Of a stretch of 64,000 nucleotides of DNA, positions 44,530 to 52,594 are shown piece by piece (positions within the stretch are counted from its first letter, which is position 1; every line of letters begins with the position of its first letter). The translations under genes were made by a program, and so were the position numbers. The notes beneath the pieces are model-generated. The model saw only the letters and a program-made list of their open reading frames with translations, did not search any database and had not been told where the DNA came from. Source of the stretch: CAVYTF01 sp963771435 (GTDB taxonomy: Bacteria > Bacteroidota > Bacteroidia > Chitinophagales > Chitinophagaceae); the NCBI GenBank assembly GCA_963771435.1, contig CAVYTF010000028.1:78872-142871 (forward strand). Reading direction: 5' to 3'.

Positions 44530-45321
44530 GTGAAGAAAATTGCAGTTTTACTTTTGATCTTAGGCAGTTGGATGAGGCTTACGGCGGGAGATGATTTTTG
44601 CGGGATACATAATACGGCTTTCATGCCCGGGGAAAACATCAATTACAATATTTATTATACTGTTGCGGGCGTTTATGTATTTGCAGGCACTGCAACATTT
44701 TCTGCTGCGCTTGAAAAGATCGGCAGTAAGCCCGTTTACCATGTAGTCGGCGAAGGGCGAACGAACTCGGGGTATGACTGGATATTCAAGGTTCGCGACC
44801 GATATGAAAGCTTTTTTGATACTGGTAACTTGCAGCCCTTGAAATTTGTGCGAAGGGTTGATGAAGGAGGCTATAAAACAAATGAAGATGTCAGCTTTAA
44901 CAAGCAAACCAACACTGCCATTACTAATGCAGGAGTTTTTAAAGTGCCTAACTGCGTTCAGGATGTGTTGAGCGCGGTATATTATATGCGCAATATTAAT
45001 TTCAACAAATACAATGCGGGAGACAAGATACCTTTTAATATGTTCCTAGATAACCAGGTGTATGATCTTTACATCCGTTACCTAGGCAAAGAGGTTGTAA
45101 AAACCAAGTACGGGAAATTTAATGCTATCAAATTCAGCCCGCTGCTTGTGAAAGGTACAGCGTTTTCGGGTGGAGAAAAAATGATCGTTTGGGTAAGCGA
45201 TGATGCAAACCATATTCCCTTAAGGATCGAGAGCCCCATCGCGGTGGGAAGCATCAAAGTAGATATGATGACTTACCGCAACACCCGTTATCCGCTTACT
45301 TCATTTATAGATATTCGATAA
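44530..45321 (+). CDS. DUF3108 domain protein
   Basis: 263 residues, GTG start 1 base after the preceding gene's stop. Signal peptide (AVLLLILGSWMRLTAG). DUF3108 pattern: FMPGENINYNIYYTVAGVYV, YHVVGEGRTNSGYDWIFKVR, DVLSAVYYMRNINF. Periplasmic beta-barrel-like fold of unknown role; co-transcribed with the UPF0104-like gene. Confidence 0.88.
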   Translation: MKKIAVLLLILGSWMRLTAGDDFCGIHNTAFMPGENINYNIYYTVAGVYVFAGTATFSAALEKIGSKPVYHVVGEGRTNSGYDWIFKVRDRYESFFDTGNLQPLKFVRRVDEGGYKTNEDVSFNKQTNTAITNAGVFKVPNCVQDVLSAVYYMRNINFNKYNAGDKIPFNMFLDNQVYDLYIRYLGKEVVKTKYGKFNAIKFSPLLVKGTAFSGGEKMIVWVSDDANHIPLRIESPIAVGSIKVDMMTYRNTRYPLTSFIDIR

Positions 45322-45324
45322 GGT

Positions 45325-46188
45325 TTATTTCCAGTCATCCAGTTTAAAGCAATCTTTTTGCCTTATGCCTCTTTCTGTTTGCTGAAGGGTGCAGCATTCA
45401 ATGTTGCGGTCATGCTCAAAGAATAAAACATAATCTTTTTCAAGAGCTTCTTCCAGGAATGACTTTTTCTCGTTTAGAGTAGTTAGGGGAAACATATCAT
45501 AAGCCATTACATAAGGTAGCGGGATATGGCCTACGGAAGGCAGGAGGTCTGCCATGTACACTACTGTTTTACCTTTATAATTTATCTGTGGGAGCATCAT
45601 TGCCTGGGTGTGGCCGTTTACAAAGAGGAAGGAAAGGTTGGGGGAAATAGTTGATGGTTGGTAGTTGATAGTTGATAGCTCATCGTATTCAACAAACTGT
45701 AACTGGCCACTTTCCTGAATAGGTAGAATATTCTCTTTGAGGAAAGAGGCTTTCTCCCGGTCGTTTGGTTGGGTGGCCCACTTCCAGTGGCTTTGATTGC
45801 TCCAGTAGTTGGCGTTCCTAAAGGCAGGGACAAGCTTGCCATTAATCCTGTCTACACTGCCGCCGCAATGGTCAAAGTGGAGGTGGGTGAGTATTACATC
45901 GGTGATATCATCCTTAGTAAAACCATGTTTGGCTAAAGACTTTTCAAGGGTATCGTTGCCATGGAGATAGTAATGACTTAGGAACTTTGCATCCTGTTTG
46001 TTGCCAATGCCGTTGTCAATGAGGATGAGTTTGCCGCTGTCTTCAATAAGGAGGCAACGCATAGCCCAGGTACAGAGGTTGTTATCGTCAGAGGGGTTTA
46101 GTTTGTTCCAGATGCTTTTGGGGACTACGCCGAACATAGCGCCGCCATCCAACTTGAAGAGTTCTGTGTCTATAGTGTATAGTTTCAT
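45325..46188 (-). CDS. MBL-fold metallo-hydrolase
   Basis: 287 residues. Zinc motif ILTHLHFDHCGG and further ligands in FLFVNGHTQAMMLPQ and VVYMADLLPSVGHIP. Start MKLYTIDTELFKLDGGAMFG resembles the AiiA-like lactonase branch, though many members have other substrates. A run STINYQPSTIS before the HTQ region is encoded by AGTTGATAGTTGATAG simple-repeat DNA (45650-45680), an apparent repeat insertion in a loop. Confidence 0.9.
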   Translation of the reverse strand: MKLYTIDTELFKLDGGAMFGVVPKSIWNKLNPSDDNNLCTWAMRCLLIEDSGKLILIDNGIGNKQDAKFLSHYYLHGNDTLEKSLAKHGFTKDDITDVILTHLHFDHCGGSVDRINGKLVPAFRNANYWSNQSHWKWATQPNDREKASFLKENILPIQESGQLQFVEYDELSTINYQPSTISPNLSFLFVNGHTQAMMLPQINYKGKTVVYMADLLPSVGHIPLPYVMAYDMFPLTTLNEKKSFLEEALEKDYVLFFEHDRNIECCTLQQTERGIRQKDCFKLDDWK

Positions 46189-46379
46189 ATGACTGTGAGT
46201 TTATGTGCGATCAAATATGAGCAAAATAAAACAATAATGAGGGGAAAAAGTGTGACTTATTTTTAAGGAGAACGGGATAATGTTTGTATATTCGTTTCAC
46301 CCATTTCGGCTACTATTTGCACGGCTAACAGTTATATATTTCCCTATAAATACAGGCATAAAAGACGAAGGATGAGCGC

Positions 46380-46620
46380 AGGACTGACGCAGGGCTAATG
46401 AGGGTAAGTAGGCATTGGCGTGGCTTTGGATGGGAATAAGCAGGGAGTTAGGTGGAAGGAATAGCGGCTTATTAAAGAGATTGAGCGGTATTGTTGGCTA
46501 ACAAGACATTTTGTCTCTCTCTAAAATGGCTTTAAAAAGCTTTCCATACTCTCTCATACACTATCCATACTTGAAACATACTTGAGCCATACTTGAAATA
46601 TACCTAAAGTATATAAAAAC
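46380..46620. repeat. Degenerate 11-nt periodic repeat
   Basis: Reads in 11-nt register: AGGACTGACGC, AGGGCTAATGA, GGGTAAGTAGG ... AATAAGCAGGG, AGTTAGGTGGA. After a short break it continues as CATACACTATC, CATACTTGAAA, CATACTTGAGC, CATACTTGAAA. Same word style as 15658-15811. No gene. Confidence 0.7.
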
Positions 46621-46756
46621 TGCCGCGGAAAACAGGCTAAAAGCTTGTGAATCGAGGAAAAGATGACGAATTGGCGGAAAATAAAAAAGCTATAAGGGTA
46701 GGTGTTTTAATATTGATCTTCGGTTGGCGGATAGAGAAAATATTAAGCTGGTTGAA

Positions 46757-47568
46757 ATTGCAATGTATAGACTGCTTCGTGCCTCGCAGTGACGGAGGAG
46801 GTGGTTTACAAGGATGGACTAGCGTCTTTGCGAGCATAGCGAAGTAATCTATGGGTATAATATTAAGCATGTTGATATTGCAATGTATAGACTGCTTCGT
46901 ACCTCGCAGTGACGGAGGAGGAGGTTTACAAGGATGGACTAGCGTCTTTGCGAGCGTAGCGAAGCAATCTATGGATATAATATTAAACAGATTGATATTG
47001 CAATGTATAGACTGCTTCGTGCCTCGCAGTGACGGAGGAGGTGGCTCGCCGTGACGGAGGAGTATCGCGCAGTGACGGAGGTGGCTTATAGTGGTGCAAT
47101 GTATAGACTGCTTCGTACCTCGCAGTGACGGAGGAGTATCGCGCAGTGATGAGGGAGGTGGCTTATAGTGGTGCAATGTATAGACTGCTTCGTACCTCGC
47201 AGTGACAGAGGAGTGCCTCGCAGTGACGGAGGAGTATCGCGGAGTGACGAGGGAGGTGGCTTATAGTGGTGCAATGTATAGACTGCTTCGTACCTCGCAG
47301 TGACGGAGGAGGTGCACAGACTGCTTCGTGCCTCGCAGTGACCGAGGAGGTGGTTTACAAGGACGGACTCGCGTCTTTGCGAGCGAAGCAATCTATGGGT
47401 ATAATATTAAGCAGGTTGATATTGCAATGTATAGACTGCTTCGTGCCTCGCAGTGACGGAGGAGGTGCACAGACTGCTTCCTGCCTCGAAGTGACGAAGG
47501 AGGTGGTTTATAGTGATGCAATGTACAGACTGCTTCGTGCCTCGCAGTGACGGAGGAGGTGGCTTTTA
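46757..47568. repeat. Palindromic repeat field, 120-nt period in its left part
   Basis: About ten copies of TAGACTGCTTCGTGCCTCGC-type words followed by AGTGACGGAGGAGG. In the longer units this is followed by the near-complementary word AGCGTCTTTGCGAGC...GAAGCAATCTATGG, so each unit can fold. The spacing is exactly 120 nt for the first three units and shorter later. It resembles the widespread GCGAGGC...GAAGCAATC REP-like family. No protein gene is seen in 46189-47812. Confidence 0.85.
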
Positions 47569-47621
47569 CGCCGTTGTTGGTGTTTATGTGTTGTTGGTGA
47601 AGGAGAATACCAACAACGGCG
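47569..47621. repeat. Perfect 13-nt inverted repeat
   Basis: CGCCGTTGTTGGT and ACCAACAACGGCG with a 27-nt spacer, between the REP field and the cassette array. A related half (TTGTTGGTGAAGAATATAAC ... AACGGCGAAAAG) occurs at 62543-62575. Confidence 0.75.
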
Positions 47622-47690
47622 AAAAGCCCTTTGGATAGTTTGGATTTGGAAATATAAATTCCCTTAGTTTTGTATTTGCGAAATAATAAA

Positions 47691-47753
47691 AAACTAGCGT
47701 ATATTTTTTTAGTTGGCTGATTATTAATATGTTAAAAAAATATACGCTAGTTT
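47691..47753. repeat. Perfect 21-nt inverted repeat at the left edge of the cassette array
   Basis: The arms 47691-47711 and 47733-47753 are exact reverse complements (AAACTAGCGTATA then seven T and A). The spacer is 21 nt. It lies 31 bases before the first cassette core. It could be a terminator, a recombinase-related site or a mobile-element end. Confidence 0.85.
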
Positions 47754-47812
47754 AAAATTGCGGAAACCTTCGCATATTTAAGAGTTGGTAGCAATTTAAC
47801 GACCCTTCAATT

Positions 47813-48871
47813 ATGAATATATTTTTAGACACTTCAGTCATTTACTCTGACCCATTTTGGAAAGAAAATTTCTCTTCTCAATTGTTGGAAGTATCTGCTG
47901 ACAAGAGAGTAAATATTTTCATTTCAGAAGTAGTTTTAAAAGAGCTTCGACACAATTTTGAAAAAAATATTGATAAAGAATTCTTTGACATTAGAAAGTC
48001 AAACACAAATCTAAAAAAAACTTTAAGACGGTTTAAGCAGTTCGATATTCCGAACAAAGACGAGTGTCTTAGCGACTTTGACAACTTCTATTTAGAGTTG
48101 CAGAAATATAAAAATGTTCAAATTCTCAATCTAAACAATGACTTCCTTCCAATCGTATTAGAAAGAGCGGTTAAACGGAAAAAGCCTTTTACAGAAAAGA
48201 AAACTGAACTAAAAGACGCATTAATTTGGCTTGCATACTCGACTTATGTAAATCAAAATAACCTTGACAATTGTATTTTCATTACTGAAAACAGCAATGA
48301 TTTTTGCGATGTTGAAAAAATGAAAAATAAAGTCTTTGAACTTCATCCTGACTTAGTTTTAGACTGCGATAAATTCAAACTTCACTTATCAATCAAGGAC
48401 TTTTACAAAGCAAATTCAGAATGGCTTGACAAACCAAAATTGGAATTTAAAACGTGGTTTGACAGCCAAAATATAGACGAAAAATATGTTTTTGATTTAT
48501 TGTGGGACTCTAAAGTTGACAAAGTCAATGATGAAATAACTCATCATATTGACAGCATTGACCCAAGCAACATTTTCGAGGACAGCCACCTAATAACAAT
48601 GGGTGGCTATATCCAAGTTGGAGAAGTTGAATGGTATAGTTGTTCAAGTATTGAATCTGAAATTGTTGGAGACTATGCAATTATTAGTGGGACACTTTCT
48701 GTAAATACAGAAGTTCAAGGATATGGATATAATTCAGTTAGAGACCCAGGCGATGAAAAATTCCCTTTTGTTGGCGAGGAGAATATAGACGTTGACTTAG
48801 ACTTTTCATTTACGCTTGACATAAATGGAAGTCTTGACAACTTTGAAATACTCAACGTCTCGACAAAATAA
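47813..48871 (+). CDS. PIN-domain nuclease (DUF4935-like), cassette 1
   Basis: 352 residues. The N-terminal PIN fold has acidic residues in MNIFLDTSVIYSD, SEVVLKELRHNF, ELKDALIWLAYS and FITENSNDFCD, the four-acid layout of these Mg-dependent ribonucleases. The C-terminal 130 residues form a beta-rich domain with GYIQVGEVEWYSCSSIESE and DVDLDFSFTLDINGS, of unknown role. No antitoxin gene precedes it. Start 29 bases after the unit's left core; the stop is 2 bases before attC1. Probable toxin or defence nuclease. Confidence 0.82.
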   Translation: MNIFLDTSVIYSDPFWKENFSSQLLEVSADKRVNIFISEVVLKELRHNFEKNIDKEFFDIRKSNTNLKKTLRRFKQFDIPNKDECLSDFDNFYLELQKYKNVQILNLNNDFLPIVLERAVKRKKPFTEKKTELKDALIWLAYSTYVNQNNLDNCIFITENSNDFCDVEKMKNKVFELHPDLVLDCDKFKLHLSIKDFYKANSEWLDKPKLEFKTWFDSQNIDEKYVFDLLWDSKVDKVNDEITHHIDSIDPSNIFEDSHLITMGGYIQVGEVEWYSCSSIESEIVGDYAIISGTLSVNTEVQGYGYNSVRDPGDEKFPFVGEENIDVDLDFSFTLDINGSLDNFEILNVSTK

Positions 48872-48873
48872 AC

Positions 48874-49076
48874 TGCTACCAACATGGGGTTTTGTGCAAG
48901 CAGGGCTGGACGTTGTAAACTTCGGCATTTTGCATCGCTGTACTTTGGTTCGGGCTTGACGGAATTCTGTTGGGCTTTTAGTTGTTATCTTGTACTTTTA
49001 TTTCTTTATTGGGCTTCAGTTCCGGGCTGGACAAACAACAATGCCCTGCCTGCACAAAGCCCTGTTCGTTATCGGC
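48874..49076 (+). repeat. attC-like site 1
   Basis: About 203 nt, from TGCTACCAAC to GTTATCGGC. The ends fold on each other: GGGTTTTGTGCAAGCAGGGC near the left pairs with GCCCTGCCTGCACAAAGCCC near the right, with a few mismatches and single-base offsets as in attC sites. Nearly identical to attC3. Confidence 0.85.
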
Positions 49077-49118
49077 AACCCTGTGCGACAGTTCTTCCAG
49101 TCAATAAACTTCTTAACT

Positions 49119-49940
49119 ATGATAGAACGAAAAATTTGTTGGAGAATAACACGTTATTGCAACTTACACTGTCAGCATTGTCTTGCAGGTTACGGAACAG
49201 AATTTATAAAAGACCTGACAGAGGAACAGCAAATTGATTCTCTCAAAAAAATCATTGACAGTAAAGTAACAAGAATCACCTGGACAGGTGGTGAGCCGAC
49301 ACTATGCCAATCACTACCAAAACTGCTCGACATCTGCCATGAAAATAACATTATGAGTATTGTTACAACTCATGGTTTAGCTCTTCGACCAAAACTTTAT
49401 GCTTCATTAAATCCCACCTTTGACAAATTGAGATTTAGCTTTGATGGTTTAGAGAAAACGCATAACATTATTCGTGGTGGACAGTATTTTCAGAAGACAA
49501 TAAACGCTATGGTTGATGCTAAAGCAAAAGGATTTTCTATTGAAGCAAATGTTAGTGTTATGGAAAATAATGTTGCTGACATACCCGAACTAATTGTTCA
49601 ACTTGAAAAAGTCGGAGTAACAAAAATTGTACTTCTAAATTTAATGAATAGAGAAAGTGCAAATGACAATAAACTTCAAAGACCAAGCAAGGAAATATAT
49701 TTAGACTTGAACAATCAATTAGAAAAATTGAAAACAGTTTATCCCAATCTTACTATACAACTAAATAATTATTGGGATGAAACTGACTTTTATATAGTTC
49801 TTGAATCCAACGGTGAAATATTTTTATGTTCAGAAAACATACAAGACAAATCGTTTGATTTTATAACAAATGATAACGGCGTAGCTAATCTTAATTCGGC
49901 ATTAGATAGTCAAACATTGTCTCACAGAAAACATTTATAA
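49119..49940 (+). CDS. Radical SAM protein, cassette 2
   Basis: 273 residues from MIERKICWRITRYCNLHC. Cluster motif CNLHCQHC (CX3CX2C) at about 14-21 and SAM-binding TWTGGEPTL. The rest follows a partial TIM barrel (LRFSFDGLEKTHNIIRGG, SIEANVSVMENNV). The C-terminus has one more Cys (EIFLCSENI) but no full SPASM domain. Reaction unknown. Followed after 4 bases by a deoxynucleoside kinase gene and then a MazG-like gene, which suggests a nucleotide substrate. It is not a clear viperin: the region around the cluster differs. Confidence 0.88.
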   Translation: MIERKICWRITRYCNLHCQHCLAGYGTEFIKDLTEEQQIDSLKKIIDSKVTRITWTGGEPTLCQSLPKLLDICHENNIMSIVTTHGLALRPKLYASLNPTFDKLRFSFDGLEKTHNIIRGGQYFQKTINAMVDAKAKGFSIEANVSVMENNVADIPELIVQLEKVGVTKIVLLNLMNRESANDNKLQRPSKEIYLDLNNQLEKLKTVYPNLTIQLNNYWDETDFYIVLESNGEIFLCSENIQDKSFDFITNDNGVANLNSALDSQTLSHRKHL

Positions 49941-49944
49941 ATCT

Positions 49945-50538
49945 ATGAGGGCAAACAAAATTATTGGGATAAGTGGACCTTGTGGTTCAGGTAAATCAAC
50001 TTTTACAAAACTAATAGCTAATATTCTAAATGTAAATTTAATTGAAGAACCAATTCCTCTTGACATCCTAAATGCGTTTAATAATAGCCAAACCAAAAAC
50101 TCTTTTGATTTGCAAGCTGCATTCATTCAAGGGAAAGTTGAGGGGATAAAAAAATATTCAGATTTTGAAACAATAATTTTCGACAGAACAGTTGAAGAAG
50201 ATAGAGAGATTTTTTTTGAATTGCATTATTCATTAGGTTTTTTAACTTCTTCTCAACTTACAAAACTCATTGACCTTTCTAAGCAAGTTGAACGAGAAAT
50301 TGGCAAACCAGATAAGTCAATTATACTCACAGCAAACTTAGAAATTCTGAATGAAAGAATAGCTGCTGACACACAAAACATAAGACCAACATGGCTTTTG
50401 GACTCAATGAGTAAACAACTATCCTTGTATGAAAAATGGAAAAATTCAAAGTCGAACGACACAATAATTATTGACACAAGTTCATTGACACTTGATGACA
50501 TAAAAAAATTAGCTACAGAAATAGCTATAACTCTCTAA
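49945..50538 (+). CDS. Deoxynucleoside kinase-like P-loop protein, cassette 2
   Basis: 197 residues. P-loop GISGPCGSGKSTFTKLI, then EEP (about 33), the DRT signature in IIFDRTVEEDREIFFE (as DRS in deoxynucleoside kinases) and a LID-like segment LEILNERIAADTQNIRP. It fits the dNK/thymidylate-kinase-like family that phosphorylates nucleosides or nucleotides. Central gene of the three-gene cassette operon. Confidence 0.85.
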   Translation: MRANKIIGISGPCGSGKSTFTKLIANILNVNLIEEPIPLDILNAFNNSQTKNSFDLQAAFIQGKVEGIKKYSDFETIIFDRTVEEDREIFFELHYSLGFLTSSQLTKLIDLSKQVEREIGKPDKSIILTANLEILNERIAADTQNIRPTWLLDSMSKQLSLYEKWKNSKSNDTIIIDTSSLTLDDIKKLATEIAITL

Positions 50539-50541
50539 AGT

Positions 50542-50859
50542 ATGACAGACTTACAATCCTTAATTGATGAAATCCGCAAATCAACGGATTCTCTTTACAC
50601 CACCGAAAGAACGGCACTTGCACTATCTCATCATTTAAAGAAAGAGAGCGAAGAGTTAATTAAAGCTATTGAAAGTGGCATAGACAAAGACATTCACGAA
50701 GAGTTAGCTGATTGTTTAATTCTTATTCTAAACATTGCGACCAAGAATAGAATTGAAGCAACGGAATTGAATAAAGACGTAAAAAATAAGTTAGCTATTT
50801 GTAACAATAGAACATTAGGAAAACCCAATGCGGATGGGGTCATTGAACATTCAAAATGA
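50542..50859 (+). CDS. MazG-like nucleotide pyrophosphohydrolase, cassette 2
   Basis: 105 residues, all helical. The MazG/DCD-type acidic pattern is visible: LKKESEELIKAIESG (ExxEE) and HEELADCLILILNIA (EExxD), which bind Mg and the NTP triphosphate. It would hydrolyse an NTP or dNTP to the monophosphate and PPi. 3 bases after the kinase gene, 67 bases before attC2. Confidence 0.85.
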   Translation: MTDLQSLIDEIRKSTDSLYTTERTALALSHHLKKESEELIKAIESGIDKDIHEELADCLILILNIATKNRIEATELNKDVKNKLAICNNRTLGKPNADGVIEHSK

Positions 50860-50926
50860 CAACAAAAATATTTTCGGCAGACAAGATGTACTTATTAGAC
50901 ACACAACATTGGCGGACAGAAGGGCA

Positions 50927-51127
50927 GCCGATAACATTGGTATTGCTGCAAGTGGGGCTGGACGTTGAAACTTCGGCTGTTTGCATCGCTGTACTTTTGT
51001 TCCGGCAGACGAATATCTATTTGGCTTTTTGTTGTTAACTTCAACTTTATATTTTCAATTGGGCAGCGGTTCCGGGCTGGACGTTATAAAATATCCCACC
51101 TGCAGCAATACCTGCCCGTTGTACGCT
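50927..51127 (+). repeat. attC-like site 2
   Basis: About 201 nt, from GCCGATAAC to GTTGTACGCT. Left TTGGTATTGCTGCAAGTGGG mirrors right CCCACCTGCAGCAATACCTG. The interior shares TTCGGCTGTTTGCATCGCTG with attC1 and attC3. Confidence 0.85.
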
Positions 51128-51228
51128 ATTTCTGCAGACCTGTTGAGTTTACGCAAGAACTTAAATTATTTTTACTATATTCAGGTAGACTTTACAGATA
51201 TTATAGAGAGAATAAAAATATTTAAACA

Positions 51229-51696
51229 ATGACAATAACATTTCAAACCTTGGCAATCTTGCTTACTGTTGCTGTTATGCTTCATGTAACCGAAGAATTT
51301 TTATTTCCTGGTGGCTTTCCAGAATGGTATGCCCGATTAATTCCTCCAAAAACAGTTAAGAAAAGTAATACTGGATTTCTTGTGTGGATTAATACACTCA
51401 TGATGTGTGCTTGTGCCTTTTCACTTTATTTTGGCAATTCATTGCATGGCTATTCAATATGGTATTACAATGCAGCGATAGCTGCTGCCAATGCTTGTTT
51501 TCATCTATGGGGTGTTGCAAAGCTCAAAGCTTATTCGCCAGGTGTGGTTACCGGTACGCTTTTGTATATTCCAATATTTGTAATAGGCACGATACAACTG
51601 GTTGGTTCCGGTGAGCTTCCACTTTACAGAGCAATTGTTGCCATTACAGTTGCGGTAGGTTATCATATATTTTCGGTAATAAGACAGAGAAAATAA
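51229..51696 (+). CDS. HXXEE domain membrane protein, cassette 3
   Basis: 155 residues and four or five TM helices. The name-giving motif is LHVTEEFLFPGGFPEWY (H-x-x-E-E) in the first helix region; a second conserved block is ANACFHLWGVAKLKAYSPGV. HXXEE proteins are common in integron and other mobile contexts; activity unknown. Confidence 0.85.
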   Translation: MTITFQTLAILLTVAVMLHVTEEFLFPGGFPEWYARLIPPKTVKKSNTGFLVWINTLMMCACAFSLYFGNSLHGYSIWYYNAAIAAANACFHLWGVAKLKAYSPGVVTGTLLYIPIFVIGTIQLVGSGELPLYRAIVAITVAVGYHIFSVIRQRK

Positions 51697-51788
51697 TTTA
51701 CTTTAACTGTGCAAACATCTTACAAAACAGTATTTGCAAAAGCAGGACTGCACAATGTAGGATTGCCTAAAACAGTTCAAATTAAAGA

Positions 51789-52280
51789 ATGATAACAATA
51801 ACTGAATGGAATTATTTCTTTGCAACAGCCGCAGGCGCTGCAGCAGCTCTCCTCGGGCTCATATTTGTAGGCGTATCTGTAAACCTTAATAAAATCCTTG
51901 TTTCCCAAACTCTGCCCGTAAGAGCATTGATGTCAATAACCTTTCTGTTCAATATTTTAGTACAGGCATTACTTCTTTTGATTCCCAAGCAACATGAAGT
52001 TAGCTTGGGTGTTGAAATCAGTGTGACGTCTTTTTTTATACTACTTTCAATTGAAGTAATGGAAGTTTATATTTTAAAAAAAATCGAAAAGCCCCATAGG
52101 AAGAAACAAATAATTGGTTTCATTTTATCTCAAATAGCATTAGTGCCGTTTATTTTTTGCTCGGCAAGTATTTTAACACATACGACTGGTGCTGTTTACT
52201 GGATAGTACCGGGGATTATTTTTTCATTTTTTAAATCGCTAATTGACGCATGGGTATTATTAATTGAAATAAACAGGTAG
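51789..52280 (+). CDS. Hypothetical membrane protein, cassette 3
   Basis: 163 residues, four or five TM helices: FFATAAGAAAALLGLIFVGV at the N-terminus, then ALMSITFLFNILVQALLLLI, LGVEISVTSFFILLSIEVME and two more. The start WNYFFATAAGAAAALLGLIF resembles a family of small bacterial membrane proteins without known function. Same unit as HXXEE; the 92 bases between carry an attC-half-like stretch (TTTGCAAAAGCAGGACTGC). Confidence 0.7.
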   Translation: MITITEWNYFFATAAGAAAALLGLIFVGVSVNLNKILVSQTLPVRALMSITFLFNILVQALLLLIPKQHEVSLGVEISVTSFFILLSIEVMEVYILKKIEKPHRKKQIIGFILSQIALVPFIFCSASILTHTTGAVYWIVPGIIFSFFKSLIDAWVLLIEINR

Positions 52281-52344
52281 GGTGATGCATTTTATGAAAA
52301 GCAAATGCGTTCAAAGATTTTTAAATAGTTACCCTGACTGAAAC

Positions 52345-52547
52345 AGCGTACAACATGGGGTTTTGTGCAAGCAGGGCTTGACGTTCAAACTTCGGCTGTT
52401 TGCATCGCTGTACTTTGGTTCGGGCTGGACGGAATGCTGTTGGGCTTTTAGTTGTTATCTTGTACTTTTATTTCTTTATTGGGCTTCAGTTCCGGGCTGG
52501 ACAATCAACAATGCCCTGCCTGCACAAAGCCCTGTTCGTTGTGTGCT
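52345..52547 (+). repeat. attC-like site 3
   Basis: 203 nt, from AGCGTACAAC to GTTGTGTGCT. Apart from the terminal cores it is nearly identical to attC1 over its whole length, including the central loop (GGCTTTTAGTTGTTATCTTG). Confidence 0.87.
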
Positions 52548-52594
52548 ATTAAGCCGCACTCTTATAATTTAATCACGACAATAAAATTATAAAA

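Noticed and set aside
46637..47550. Proteins in the palindromic repeat field (PSLRGTKQSIHC repeats)
   Set aside because: Translation of REP-like DNA; frames on both strands are open by chance and no homology or start signal is seen.
48884..49237. Small proteins read through attC sites, also near 50856-51232 and 52363-52572
   Set aside because: They are readings of the folded attC DNA, repeated because the sites are similar; no independent start signal.
49119..49940. Viperin (ddhCTP synthase)
   Set aside because: CX3CX2C and GGEP are general radical SAM features; the residues around the cluster (CNLHCQHCLAGY) differ from the viperin pattern.
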